Shown: in pieces, positions 1 through 8,773 of the stretch
Layout: every line of letters begins with the position of its first letter
Position numbering within the stretch: position 1 is the stretch's first letter
Assembly: GCF_041080795.1 (NCBI RefSeq)
Contig: NZ_CP129674.1
Coordinates: 124,001 to 188,000, forward strand
Direction: 5' to 3'
Source of the DNA: Bifidobacterium sp. WK041_4_12
GTDB taxonomy: Bacteria > Actinomycetota > Actinomycetes > Actinomycetales > Bifidobacteriaceae
Length of the DNA: 64,000 nt
The notes under the pieces: model-generated
Seen by the model: the letters and a program-made list of their open reading frames with translations, nothing else
The model's database searches: none
What the model was told of the DNA's origin: nothing
Made by a program: the position numbers and the translations under genes

Positions 1-280
1 GCTCTATATTGTCCACGTCGCCCCGCCGCTCTTCCATTTTCCCAACAGATATACAGTTTCAGCAATCATACGTTCCGGGACAGTACAACATCCTGCCCTC
101 CAAATCCATCCGAACTGTTCACCGGGAGCACGCTCTCCAACATCCACCCCAGCGACTTACAAACGGTCTCGTCCTGCCTCCATTGACGTGGTAAATAATG
201 TGGTAAAAAGAGATAAGAAATCAATTCCCCAACGATAGCAAGGCCTTTTAAACACTCATTCCGAACCCGGCTAGGATCGC
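1..280. other. Left edge, no supported gene
   Basis: A 61-codon open frame at 9-194 has no recognisable domain and no convincing ribosome binding site. The stretch is probably decayed DNA next to the IS256 relic. A short motif with two GTGGTAA units (about 190-212) loosely resembles one near 48040, but the match is too weak to call a repeat. Confidence 0.4.
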
Positions 281-1411
281 ATGGTCACCCAGAAGGTCAC
301 CGAGATCCTCAACCGGATGCTGGACGCTTCAGGCAGACGAGATCACCGGTGCCGCACGCTACGAGCGCTCCGGTTCCAGGAAGGCGTACCGTGCCGGCCA
401 TTACGAACGGGACCTGACACTCAAAGGCCGGGAAAATGGCGGTGAGGGTGCCCAAGCTCAAGGGGGCGGTTTTCGAGTCGGCGGTCATCGAACGCTACCG
501 TCGCCGCGAGGAGTCGGTCGAGGAGGCGCTCATCGACATGTATCTGGCGGATGTCTCCACCCGTCGGGTCGACGACATCAGCCAGGCCCTGTGGGGTGAA
601 AGGATGCCGTCCCAGACCCTGTCGGATCAGTTGAAGAAGGTGTATGCGCAGATCGACCAGTGGCGTGAGCGCCCGCTATCCCAGTCCTACCCGTACGTGT
701 TCATGGACGGGGTCTGGCATAAACGCTCATGGGGCGGCGCCGTGGAGAACGTCAGTGTGCTCGTGGCGATCGGCATCGGTATGGATGGGCATCGGGAGGT
801 GATCGGGGTGGCCGAGGGCATGGAGGAAGACACGCAATCTTGGCGCTCCTTCGTCTCCTCGCTCATCTCGCGCGGGCTTACCGGCGTGCGCATGGTGACC
901 GGCGACCGGTGCGCCGGACTCGTCTCAGCCATCGGTGAGCTGCTGCCGGAGGCCCGTTACCAGCGGTGCATGGTCCACTTCATGCGCAACGTGCTGGCCA
1001 GGGTCAGTCCGCGTCACACCCGATGGGCCGGCGACGCGCTCAAAGCGATCTTCGCGATGGAGTCGCGCGAGGCGGCGCTAGCCAAGGCCGAGACGGTGGC
1101 CACCGAAATGGAAGCGAGGAAGCTCAAGGAGGCCGCCAGGTGTCTGCGGGAGGGCATCGGCGAGACCACCACCTACCTGCTGGCCGACTACCCCAGAGAG
1201 CACCGCCGGCGCCTCCGCACGAACAACATGATTCGGGCGACTCAACCGGGAGATCCGCCGCAGGACCCGCGTGGTGCGTGCGTTCCCGGATGGCAGATCG
1301 GCGTTGATGCTCATCAGCGCGAGAATCAGATACGTCACCGGCAACGACTGATCCACCCGACGCTACCTGGACATGTCCCGGCTGGGCGACACCATACAGG
1401 AAGCGAACTGA
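281..1411 (+). pseudogene. IS256-family (mutator-type) transposase, decayed
   Basis: The longest open segment (436 to about 1240) encodes the central catalytic part of an IS256-type transposase, with the pattern YPYVFMDGVWHKR, then VTGDRCAGL and a YQRCMVHFMRNVL segment typical of the family. The N-terminal part (ATG at 281, MVTQKVTEIL) lies in another frame. After NNMI the frame shifts again to LNREIRRRTRVVRAFPDGRS, then meets a TGA, then continues as RRYLDMSRLGDTIQEAN to 1411. At least two frameshifts and one stop mean it cannot make an intact transposase. No terminal repeats were recognised. It is a relic of an ancestral insertion in the accessory region. Confidence 0.85.
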
Positions 1412-1735
1412 ACACCGTCACAACGACGAACCAAAACCAAAGTGCGCAAACAACCGGGCACTACCGATCATCCAACATTTCCTATTGCAAGCGGAATCAA
1501 ATCTTGGTCGGATGCACTATTGATAATAGATAATGATAGTTAATTTTCCCCGCATTTAGAGCTACTACACGGGAAACTTCTGGTTGAGTACATGACAATT
1601 GCTATTGAGCTTGCGTACAGCAAGGGCAATAGCAAGAGGTTCATTTGTTTGAGCGTCAACAAGTTGGTGGTGAGATTCAACACCAACACAACACCTGCCG
1701 CCTTCTCAACAGAGCATATTCAGCTCGCGTAGTTC
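1412..1735. other. Intergenic, no gene seen
   Basis: About 320 bp between the IS256 relic and the truncated membrane protein. It is AT-richer than its neighbours and holds no open frame with coding character and no clear hairpin terminator. Confidence 0.4.
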
Positions 1736-3195
1736 TCAAGCATAGGGATCTTTAAAATTACCGTTAGGATATTTTGTCTTGAAGGCAGCGAACGTTGTAA
1801 GGGCTTGGTTCTCCCAATCTTTGATGTAATTATCGTCAAAGAGCTTCGTGCTAGAAAGGTCTGAAGCAGAGGCTTGAGCGAGTTGTATAGAGCCTGTATC
1901 AGGATACGTCATGAGAAAACGAGAAGTCAGATCGTATGTGGCATCAGTTTTGTAATCGCATGAGATGTATGCTCCATTAACGCTATCAAATACACCCTTA
2001 GCTAGATTTACCGAAACCTGCGTTTCGATATTCAATGACTGCTTAAATACCTGTTGTTGCAGCTGTTGAGCATAAGATTCACATACAGTCTGTGCTTGAT
2101 CTGTATACCACTCTGAAATTGTGCTCAGAGTAACTGATTCTTCCGAAGTTGTTGCAGTCGATGGTGTAGTCGGGACGCCAGTCGTACTTGCCGTGTGGTC
2201 GGTAACGCTCTCTGAGAGAACAATCTTTGCAACTGATGATGTATTGTCCACTTTGCTGACTACCCAATTTGTTGGATCGGGTACAGAATACAGAGCAGCC
2301 GAATCTGTTCCTATGAGTGAATAATCTGTTCCTAGAGTATAACCAGATTCAGTAAGTTGCGACTGTGCTTTTTCCCACGACAACTTTTCAACTGAAGTAG
2401 GTATATCAAGGTGAATAGTGACTATTGGCTTCGTTGTCCCCACTTTGTCGACAGATTTGACAATGTATTTCTTGGCACGGTTTCCAGCCGGTGGAACTGC
2501 ATAGTTCCCGTCCGAATCTTGCAATGCATAATCATATGAATCCAGGCCGGCTTCATCTAAAGTTTGTAATGCCTTAGACCACGATTGACCTTTGATCTGA
2601 TTGTATGCGGCAGCCTCTTTATCGCTCGCTTGGGAGCCACAATATGCAATTCCGACAATTATTCCTACTACGAGAATTGCCAACACCAGCAAAGTGCGCC
2701 AAGCTCTCATTCTACGTTTGCGGTGGAATGCTTGTTGTTGCTCAGGTGGAGCTGCATCGATGATTCGATTCAGCTCGTCTTTAGCTAGTTGAACGTTGTG
2801 TTCCAAGTCTTCTAACTCTTTGTGCGCATCTGCAAGCAGCGGAATGTTTTGGTTTATCTGTTTCTTTGTATCAGCAATATCGTTGGCGATTTCCGCGGCT
2901 TCCGCGTTGCGCTGTTGCAGAGCTTCTGGATACTTTGCCTTTGCCTCCCAAACTTTGGTGACAAAGTCCTCGGCCTGTTTCTCCTTAGATATGTCAAAAA
3001 CGGTTGTCAGACGTAGCCCATTCCCACTAACTTCAATTCTTCCTTTTCTGGTATCATGAACGGTTGATTTCGAGGTTATTGGGTTGCGCTTTTGAGACGC
3101 CATGCCTACCGCCGCGCCTAATCCTCCACCCAGTAGAGCCCCTGTCGCGACTCTCGTCAATGTCGGGCGTGCATCACCGCCACTGACCTCCGTTG
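1736..3195 (-). pseudogene. Membrane-anchored coiled-coil protein, 5' end removed by IS3
   Basis: The frame encodes about 485 residues. An N-terminal segment ARPTLTRVATGALLGG, typical of Gram-positive proteins with a Gly-rich start, is followed by a Glu/Gln-rich probable coiled coil (about residues 85-150), a basic stretch, one transmembrane helix (LLVLAILVVGIIVGIAYC) and a long extracytoplasmic part. Two repeated modules outside (GQSWSKALQTLDEAGLDSYD and the SWEKAQSQLTESGYTLGTDY type) look PASTA-like, followed by a Thr/Ser-rich linker. The frame stays open up to the IS3 end at 3195/3196, so the natural start is missing; a TTG at 3160 could be used but has no ribosome binding site. Function is unknown; a surface or envelope role is inferred from topology. 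Confidence 0.7.
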
Positions 3196-3249
3196 TGATG
3201 TGGACTGGGTTTTGTTCCTGATTTCCCCCAGATAAGGAATGATGGAATT

Positions 3250-3549
3250 ATGGGTACGAGATATGCCAAGGAGTTCAGGGACCGGGCGGTGCGGCTGTTG
3301 GCCGAGTCCCGGGAGAATTACGCGTCGGAGACGAAGGCGTTGCAGGGCGTGGCGAAGGATCTGGGTGTGGCTGCGGAATCATCGCGCCGCTGGCAGGCCA
3401 AGGCTGATACGGCAGGCACGGCGGGTCCCGAGGAGTCCGGCGAGCTCAGGCGGCTGCGTCGGGAGAATGCGCAGCTGCGTCGGGCGAACGAGATCCTGTC
3501 GAGCGCGTCGGCTTTGTTCGCCTCACGGCTCGACCCGACACGACGTTGA
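3250..3549 (+). CDS. IS3 OrfA (transposase helix-turn-helix subunit)
   Basis: 99 residues. The N-terminal segment YAKEFRDRAVRLLAES with a following helix-turn-helix (VAKDLGVAAESSRRWQ) is the Tnp_1/HTH domain that binds IS3 ends. A leucine-zipper-like ELRRLRRENAQLRRANEILS segment follows. It ends by overlapping orfB (TTGATGG), as in IS3 elements where a programmed -1 shift makes the OrfAB transposase. Relative to copy 2 it has NY for NH and SS for SL substitutions. Confidence 0.9.
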   Translation: MGTRYAKEFRDRAVRLLAESRENYASETKALQGVAKDLGVAAESSRRWQAKADTAGTAGPEESGELRRLRRENAQLRRANEILSSASALFASRLDPTRR

Positions 3550-4491
3550 TGGTCGAGTACATCGACACTCATCGCCACCGGTTCGGGGTCGGGCCGATCC
3601 GCACGGTCCCGCGGGCTGCGCTGGCTGGCGGGTTTCTCACCGCCAGAGCATACCGGCAGGTCAAAGCCCGTGCCGCCAGCAGGATGCGTGCTCGTCACGA
3701 GACGCCGGCCCGTGACATCATGGTGATCCACGCGCACCGGTTCATGGCGGTGTACGGGTATCGGAAAGTCCATCGTCAGCTGATCCGCCGGGGATGGCGT
3801 GGGATCGGGCGTGACCAGGTGCTACACGTCATGCGCTCCCTCACGATCCAGGGGGTGCGTCGGGGACGGAACCCGATCACCACGCGACCCGCCAGAAGCA
3901 CGGGCGGCAGGCCGGACCTGGTGAACAGGCAGTTCACCACCGAGGCTCCTGGACGCTTGCACGTGGCCGACATCACCATCGTCACGACTCGCGTCCGGCT
4001 CGTTCGCGTATGTGGCGTTCGTCACCGACGCGTACGCCAGAAGGATCGTGGGCTGGGCCGTCGCCGCGAGCCAGCACACCAGGACGCTGCCCCTGGTCGC
4101 GTTGGACCGGTCCATCAGCTGGACAGCCCGGCACGGGCGGACCACAGGCCTGATCCACCACAGTGATCATGGCACCCAATACATCAGTGCCCTGTACGGC
4201 ACGCACCTGACACAAGCAGGCATCCTCGCATCCACCGGCAGCGTGGGCGACTCCTACGACAACGCGCTGGCCGAAACCGTCAACGGCGCGTACAAGGGCG
4301 AACTGATCCGCCGATCCAAGCCATTCGAATCCGTGCACGCGTTGGAACAGGCCACGTTCCCATGGGTCTCCTGGTGGAACAACCAACGTCTCCATGAAAG
4401 CCTCGGCTACCGGACACCATGCGAAGTCGAAACCCTGTATCATCAACAACAGGCGATATCAATCGCCCCAAAAACCAACAAAACAGCGTGA
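3546..4491 (+). pseudogene. IS3 OrfB (DDE transposase) with internal frameshift
   Basis: The 5' frame (3546 to about 3985) holds the HTH_21-like part, VYGYRKVHRQLIRRGW, and stops making sense after LHVADITIVTTR. The rest (about 3990-4491) is in another frame and holds HHSDHGTQYIS and DSYDNALAETVNGAYKGE, so the three catalytic acidic residues (D in VADIT, D in HHSD, E in LAET) are split between frames. A CG duplication in CTCGCGTCC at about 3988 explains the shift. The same lesion is in copy 2, so it predates the duplication. Confidence 0.85.
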
Positions 4492-4609
4492 ACAAAAACC
4501 AGTCCACTTCATTCTAATGAACGCCATTCCCTGGTCCCACACCATGAGACAAACTTTAGACAGCGAAAACGCAATAGCCATTGAGCTGCATAGTTAAATA
4601 ACTAGTTAG

Positions 4610-5158
4610 TTAGGCTTTGATGCTGCTGTAGATGGTTTTCCGGCTGACGTGGTACTTGTCGGCTATCTCCTGCACCGTAAGCGCGCGGCTCCGGTAGAGT
4701 TCGCGGATCCGTGCGCGGTCCCCGTCATTGAGTTTCGCAGGCCTTCCGCCCTTATGTCCCCTGGCCCTGGCGGCCTGGAGGCCGGCGTTGGTGCGTTCGC
4801 GGATCAGGTCGCGTTCGAACTGCGCCATCGCGGCGAACACGTTGAAGATCAGCACGCCTCCCGGCGTGGTGGTGTCCATGTTCTCGGTCAGACTTCTGAA
4901 ACCTACTCCCCTGGACTGCAAGAGACTCATGAGATCCACGAAGTTCTGCCCGCTCCTGCCGAGACGGTCGAGTTTCCACACGACCAGGGTGTCTCCCTCG
5001 CGGATCACATCGAGCAGGTGATCCAGTTCGGGCCGGTGCGCCTTCGCGCCCGACGCGTGATCGACGAAGAGTCGTTCGCAGCCGGCCTTGGTGAGCGCGT
5101 CGGTCTGCAACTGTTCGTTCTGTTCCAGGGTGCTTACCCTGGCGTAACCCACGATCAT
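4610..5158 (-). CDS. Serine recombinase (resolvase/invertase family)
   Basis: 182 residues from ATG at 5158. The start MIVGYARVSTLEQN carries the catalytic Ser of small serine recombinases. It is followed by the DTLVVWKLDRLGRSGQNFVD segment (conserved Arg residues), the long helix E with FNVFAAMAQFERDLIRERT, and a C-terminal helix-turn-helix (LTVQEIADKYHVSRKTIYSS). Such enzymes resolve plasmid or transposon cointegrates or invert DNA. It overlaps the upstream RHH-type gene by 4 bp (ATGA), so it is co-transcribed with the toxin-antitoxin-like pair. This arrangement is common on plasmids and suggests the block was plasmid-borne. Confidence 0.9.
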   Translation of the reverse strand: MIVGYARVSTLEQNEQLQTDALTKAGCERLFVDHASGAKAHRPELDHLLDVIREGDTLVVWKLDRLGRSGQNFVDLMSLLQSRGVGFRSLTENMDTTTPGGVLIFNVFAAMAQFERDLIRERTNAGLQAARARGHKGGRPAKLNDGDRARIRELYRSRALTVQEIADKYHVSRKTIYSSIKA

Positions 5159-5535
5159 GCCGGCTGGGCGGTCTGGTGACGGCTTGCATGATTGTCCATG
5201 TCGCGTTCGACCAGCATGCGCAGGTACTCCGACGTGTACCGCATGCCCGACCGCTTGCGCTGCTCGGCCAGCCATGTCGCCATCTCCCGGGTGGCCTTGA
5301 AGTGCACCTGCACGGTCTCCTCACCCTTCCGGAGGCGGGGACGCCCCAGCAGCACATCCTGGGCCTGCCCGACATCCGGCGCGCCCGTCATCTCCATAAG
5401 CACCTGCGCCGCCCGTTCGCGGGCTTCCTCACCCCGGTACTCGGCCACCTTGCGCGGCCTTGCCGTCATATCACGTTCCGTCATCACGTCCTCCAATCCT
5501 TCAAATGCCGACTGCCTACTCATTGGTATCGTCAA
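5155..5535 (-). CDS. Putative RHH-type antitoxin / DNA-binding protein
   Basis: 126 residues or fewer; in-frame ATGs occur at residues 1, 5 and 18, so the start is uncertain. The C-terminal half (VQVHFKATREMATWLAEQRKRSG) fits a beta strand followed by two helices, as in ribbon-helix-helix proteins. The N-terminal half is charged and rich in Arg. It overlaps the 5' gene by 20 bp and the resolvase by 4 bp. By position and fold it would be the antitoxin and autoregulator of the pair; this is inference. Confidence 0.55.
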   Translation of the reverse strand: MTIPMSRQSAFEGLEDVMTERDMTARPRKVAEYRGEEARERAAQVLMEMTGAPDVGQAQDVLLGRPRLRKGEETVQVHFKATREMATWLAEQRKRSGMRYTSEYLRMLVERDMDNHASRHQTAQPA

Positions 5536-5803
5536 GCTGCTCTTCCACTGGCCTGTCCCAGAAACCGCCCTGCTCCGCGTTCACATGGAATACGACCAGC
5601 GCATCATCCGGGGTCCGTTTCATGATGACCTCGATGCTCGGCACCAGCGGGTCGCCATGATGCAGGCCGGTGAACTTATAGATCACATCCCCGCCCTGCT
5701 CGTACACCTCCGTTCGCGTGGCATTGACAAACGCATGCGTGACGTCGGCAAGCGTGTAGCTGTGCTTCTGCGCAGACCGGGCGAACACGATTCTTGGATT
5801 CAT
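5516..5803 (-). CDS. Putative toxin of a BrnT-like toxin-antitoxin pair
   Basis: 95 residues. The pattern FARSAQKHSYTLADVTHAF, a central IEVIMKRTPDDALVVFHVN strand pair and an acidic tail resemble small RelE-fold/BrnT-like toxins (DUF4258-type), in which a degenerate helix precedes a beta sheet ending in VxHV. It is the first gene of a three-gene operon toward lower coordinates. It could instead be a small uncharacterised protein; no catalytic residues can be assigned with confidence. Confidence 0.5.
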   Translation of the reverse strand: MNPRIVFARSAQKHSYTLADVTHAFVNATRTEVYEQGGDVIYKFTGLHHGDPLVPSIEVIMKRTPDDALVVFHVNAEQGGFWDRPVEEQLDDTNE

Positions 5804-5909
5804 GGGACCATCATATCACACTTTCGTGCTACAAAATGTATAAACCTATAAGAACAATAATGTTATTACACATTGATTGTTAGACGGGTTTCTATACACT
5901 TTTTCGCAT

Positions 5910-5936
5910 GAAAAACGGCCCGGATCACCGAGCCGT
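5910..5936 (-). terminator. Rho-independent terminator
   Basis: Stem ACGGCCCGG / CCGAGCCGT (one mismatch) around an ATCA loop, followed on the minus strand by five T. It would stop transcripts arriving from the ppa-eno side before the toxin-antitoxin promoter. Confidence 0.6.
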
Positions 5937-6108
5937 GGGATTGTGTAGTAAACGTTCGTTATTTGTACCAGCTTGCGCGCAATGGATTGTTCATGAAATT
6001 GGTTGTCACACATGTGAAATTGTCAACTCACCGTGCAGCGGTGGCACGGGCCGTTCGGATGATGCAACATGTGGCCTGTTAAGCGTGCGAAACTGCAGCC
6101 CAGTAACA

Positions 6109-6140
6109 GTATGGCCGCTGGAATCAACCAGCGGCCATAC
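6109..6140. terminator. Perfect 13-bp hairpin downstream of eno
   Basis: GTATGGCCGCTGG and its exact complement flank a six-base loop (AATCAA). It lies about 100 bp past the eno stop codon. There is no strong T run on either side, so it may act as an mRNA 3' stabiliser or a weak terminator. Confidence 0.5.
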
Positions 6141-6237
6141 ACATGAGCGGCCTTGTTGTGCATAGCTATCTGGCCAGCGCGAAAGCGATGCGCTTGCACC
6201 CATATGGCATGGACGCAAGCGCATCCTGATCAGAGGC

Positions 6238-7533
6238 TCAGATGCGTGTTGCCAACTGCGGGAAGGCGTGCAGTCCCGCATATTCGACGGAGTCGCCGAG
6301 CCGTTCCTCGATCCGCAGCAGCTGATTGTACTTCGCCACACGCTCGCCACGAGCCGGAGCGCCGGACTTGAGCTGCATGGCGTTGGCGCCGACTGCAAGG
6401 TCAGCGATGGTCGCATCCGGTGTTTCGCCGGAACGATGGGACACCATGGTGGTCAATCCGTTGCGATTGGCAAGCTTGATCGCCTCGAGGGTCTCGGTCA
6501 CAGTTCCTATCTGATTGAGCTTGATGAGCGTGGAGTTGGCGGTGTGCTCACTGATCGCCCGGCGTAGGAACTTCGGGTTGGTCACGAAGATATCGTCTCC
6601 CATCACCTGCACTCTGTCGCCAATCTTGGAGGTGAGCGCCTTGAAATCGTCCCATGCATTCTCATCGAATGGATCCTCGATGGAAGCAATGGGATACTCG
6701 TTAATCAGGCTCTCGTAGAATTGAGCCATGTCCTGTGCGCTGGCCTTGGAACCATCAAAGTTGTAGACGTCGTTCTCTTTGTCGTAGAACTCTGAGGCAG
6801 CGGAATCGAAGCAGATGGCAATCTGCCGACCTGGCTCATAGCCCGCCTTTTCGATGGCCTCGACCAGAAGGTCGAAGGCCTCCCTATTGGACTTGAGGTT
6901 CGGTGCGAAACCACCCTCGTCACCCAATCCGGTTTCCAACCCCTTCGCAATCAAGACTTTCTTCAAAGCATGATAGGACTCGACGTTGGCTCGCAGCGCC
7001 TCGTGATAGGAGTCAAACCCAACGGGTGTGAACATGAATTCCTGAATGTCCACGTTGGACGAGACGGCATGAACGCCGCCGTTGAGCACATTCATCGCCG
7101 TCACCGGGATGACGTGCCCATTGGTGCCACCAATGTACTGATAGAGCGGCAGATGCGCCGAGGCCGCCGAGGCATGCAGGGCAGCCAGCGATACGCCGAG
7201 TATGGCGTTGGCTCCGAGCCGAGACTTGTTCTCGGTTCCGTCCAGACGAATCAGCGTCTCATCGAGATGGCGCTGATCGGATGCATCGAGACCGGCAACC
7301 GCCTTGGCTATCTCACCGTTGACTCCGTCGACGACGGTTTGCACGCCTTTGCCGTCATATCGTTTCGCATCCCCATCACGTTTCTCGTTGGCCTCGTTCT
7401 CACCGGTCGAAGCACCGGATGGAACGGATCCAAGACCGTAAGAACCGTCCTCCAGTGTCATCTCGACTTCCAGAGTTGGATTGCCGCGCGAATCGAGAAT
7501 CTCGCGTGCGTGAATATTCGAAATCTTGCTCAT
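6238..7533 (-). CDS. eno: Enolase
   Basis: 431 residues, full family length. It converts 2-phosphoglycerate to phosphoenolpyruvate in the cytoplasm. Visible motifs are SRGNPTLEVE, SVPSGASTGENEA, GDEGGFAPN (catalytic Glu), SIEDPFDENAWDD, GDDIFVTNP, LIKLNQIGTVTET (catalytic Lys), MVSHRSGETPD and KSGAPARGERVAKYNQL. The second of two adjacent ATGs is chosen because AAAGGA lies 7 bp before it. It follows ppa on the same strand, 82 bp downstream, with a small hairpin between. Its C-terminus and its STGENEANEKRDGD stretch differ from the bifidobacterial housekeeping enolase as I remember it, so it may be a second, accessory paralog. Confidence 0.95.
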   Translation of the reverse strand: MSKISNIHAREILDSRGNPTLEVEMTLEDGSYGLGSVPSGASTGENEANEKRDGDAKRYDGKGVQTVVDGVNGEIAKAVAGLDASDQRHLDETLIRLDGTENKSRLGANAILGVSLAALHASAASAHLPLYQYIGGTNGHVIPVTAMNVLNGGVHAVSSNVDIQEFMFTPVGFDSYHEALRANVESYHALKKVLIAKGLETGLGDEGGFAPNLKSNREAFDLLVEAIEKAGYEPGRQIAICFDSAASEFYDKENDVYNFDGSKASAQDMAQFYESLINEYPIASIEDPFDENAWDDFKALTSKIGDRVQVMGDDIFVTNPKFLRRAISEHTANSTLIKLNQIGTVTETLEAIKLANRNGLTTMVSHRSGETPDATIADLAVGANAMQLKSGAPARGERVAKYNQLLRIEERLGDSVEYAGLHAFPQLATRI

Positions 7534-7618
7534 CATATGTTCCTTTATCTTGTGAAATTTTTTTCAAGGAGTTCACCGCCTCTATACGGTGACTTCCCGA
7601 GTCATTCATGAATTGAGA

Positions 7619-8113
7619 CTATTTTCGGTTCGCTCTGTCGAATGCCTCAGCGATTTCCTGCTGCGCCGCTGGCAGATCAGCCCACGACAGATCGGAATCG
7701 ACGTGCTTGCCTGGTTCTATCGACTTGTAGTTGGAAAAGAAATGCTTGATTTCGGCCTTCTTCCAATCACTGACATCGTCCAGACCCAGCACGCCCTCAT
7801 ATCGAATGTCGTCCGGCACACAGATAACCTTCGAATCAGGACCGTGCTCGTCGGTCATGACAAACAGCCCGATTGGCCGAGCATTGATCAGGCATCCCGG
7901 GAATACCGGTACCTCGTCGAGAACCAAGGCATCGAGGGGGTCGCCGTCTTCCCCCAGTGTCCCCTCGACATAGCCGTAATCGGCGGGATAGCCCATGGAT
8001 GTGAACAGGGTGCGATCCAACTTGATCCTGCCTGTCTCATGGTCCATCTCATACTTGTTGCGCTCTCCCCGTGGTATCTCTACAAGGACGGACAAGGTTT
8101 TCGTTGCGCTCAT
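7619..8113 (-). CDS. ppa: Inorganic pyrophosphatase (family I)
   Basis: 164 residues. It hydrolyses pyrophosphate to two phosphates in the cytoplasm. The start VLVEIPRGERNKYEMD, YPADYGYVEGT and the metal-binding motif DGDPLDALVLDE identify a family I Mg-dependent enzyme, as do the later DVSDWKKAEIKHFFSNYK residues. GGGAGGAAT precedes the ATG. The eno gene follows on the same strand, so both may be expressed together. Confidence 0.95.
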   Translation of the reverse strand: MSATKTLSVLVEIPRGERNKYEMDHETGRIKLDRTLFTSMGYPADYGYVEGTLGEDGDPLDALVLDEVPVFPGCLINARPIGLFVMTDEHGPDSKVICVPDDIRYEGVLGLDDVSDWKKAEIKHFFSNYKSIEPGKHVDSDLSWADLPAAQQEIAEAFDRANRK

Positions 8114-8273
8114 ATTCCTCCCATCGTTCTGGCGGAGATGTGGGAGATAAAAAAACAGACCCCTGCATCTCTGCAGAAGTCATCAGCCTAACAGCGGTTC
8201 AGACGCTCATCACGACCGCGACAAACTATCTTGGGTAACTTCATACCCATGCTCACCAATATAGCAGGCACGG

Positions 8274-8750
8274 TCAATCATCGTATTCGTCGGCGAGTGG
8301 AACGGTGAGAACGGCAATGTGCTGCGTGTGCGCCAGACGCACCGAAACCGACCCATTGACCCACTCCTGCAACGCAGCCAAGGCCCCACGCTCCCGGGTG
8401 CCCACCACAATCATCACGGCATCGTGCTCACGGGCGAACTCCGCAAGCTCCTTCACAGGGTCTCCCACCAGAAGATGGTAATCAGCATCAGCGCCTGCAC
8501 CCCGGGCAATTTTGAGCGCATGCTCAGACAGTTGCTTCGAGTTGTCACGCTCGGTTACGCCCATGCTGTCGGGATCTAAGGGCTCGATATGCCCGTCTTC
8601 CTTGACAAGGGTGGGATCCACATAGACAAGATGAAGCTTGACAGGGGCCATTGATGCGGCCATCTCGCATGCCTTCTCGATCACCCTATCAGGCTGCCCG
8701 GGAATGATTCCGACGATAATGGACGATAAATGTGCGGTTGGATGTTGCAT
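8274..8750 (-). CDS. Universal stress protein (UspA family)
   Basis: 158 residues. The Rossmann-like Usp fold begins IIVGIIPGQPDRVIEKACEMA and contains KLHLVYVDP. The C-terminal nucleotide-binding signature is VGTRERG...NGSVSVRLAHTQHIAVLTVP, close to the ATP-binding G-x2-G-x9-GS pattern. Usp proteins help survival under starvation, acid or oxidative stress. An IS30 element begins about 23 bp upstream of its start codon, so its original promoter has been displaced. Confidence 0.9.
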   Translation of the reverse strand: MQHPTAHLSSIIVGIIPGQPDRVIEKACEMAASMAPVKLHLVYVDPTLVKEDGHIEPLDPDSMGVTERDNSKQLSEHALKIARGAGADADYHLLVGDPVKELAEFAREHDAVMIVVGTRERGALAALQEWVNGSVSVRLAHTQHIAVLTVPLADEYDD

Positions 8751-8773
8751 AACAGCCCCTGAGTTCTAGTTAG

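Larger units (their letters stand above)
3196..4511 (+). mobile_element. IS3-family insertion sequence, copy 1
   Basis: The element has ends TGATGTGGACTGG and CCAGTCCACTTCA, imperfect inverted repeats starting TG and ending CA as usual for IS3. It is 1316 bp and carries orfA and orfB. A near-identical copy lies in opposite orientation at 23693-25011 and a diverged one at 45795-47109. No target duplication is visible (flanks CCGTTG and TTCTAA), and the left neighbour is truncated, so the insertion was followed by deletion or recombination. Confidence 0.9.
5804..6237. other. Intergenic region downstream of eno
   Basis: 434 bp with no gene seen. It contains the terminator at 5910-5936 and a 13-bp perfect hairpin at 6109-6140. 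The AT-rich part near 5800-5890 probably contains the promoter of the toxin-like gene, though no clean -35/-10 pair was assigned. Confidence 0.5.

Noticed and set aside
4902..5158. Resolvase as integrase of the whole island
   Set aside because: It is a small serine resolvase/invertase, not a tyrosine integrase of the type that targets tRNA genes.
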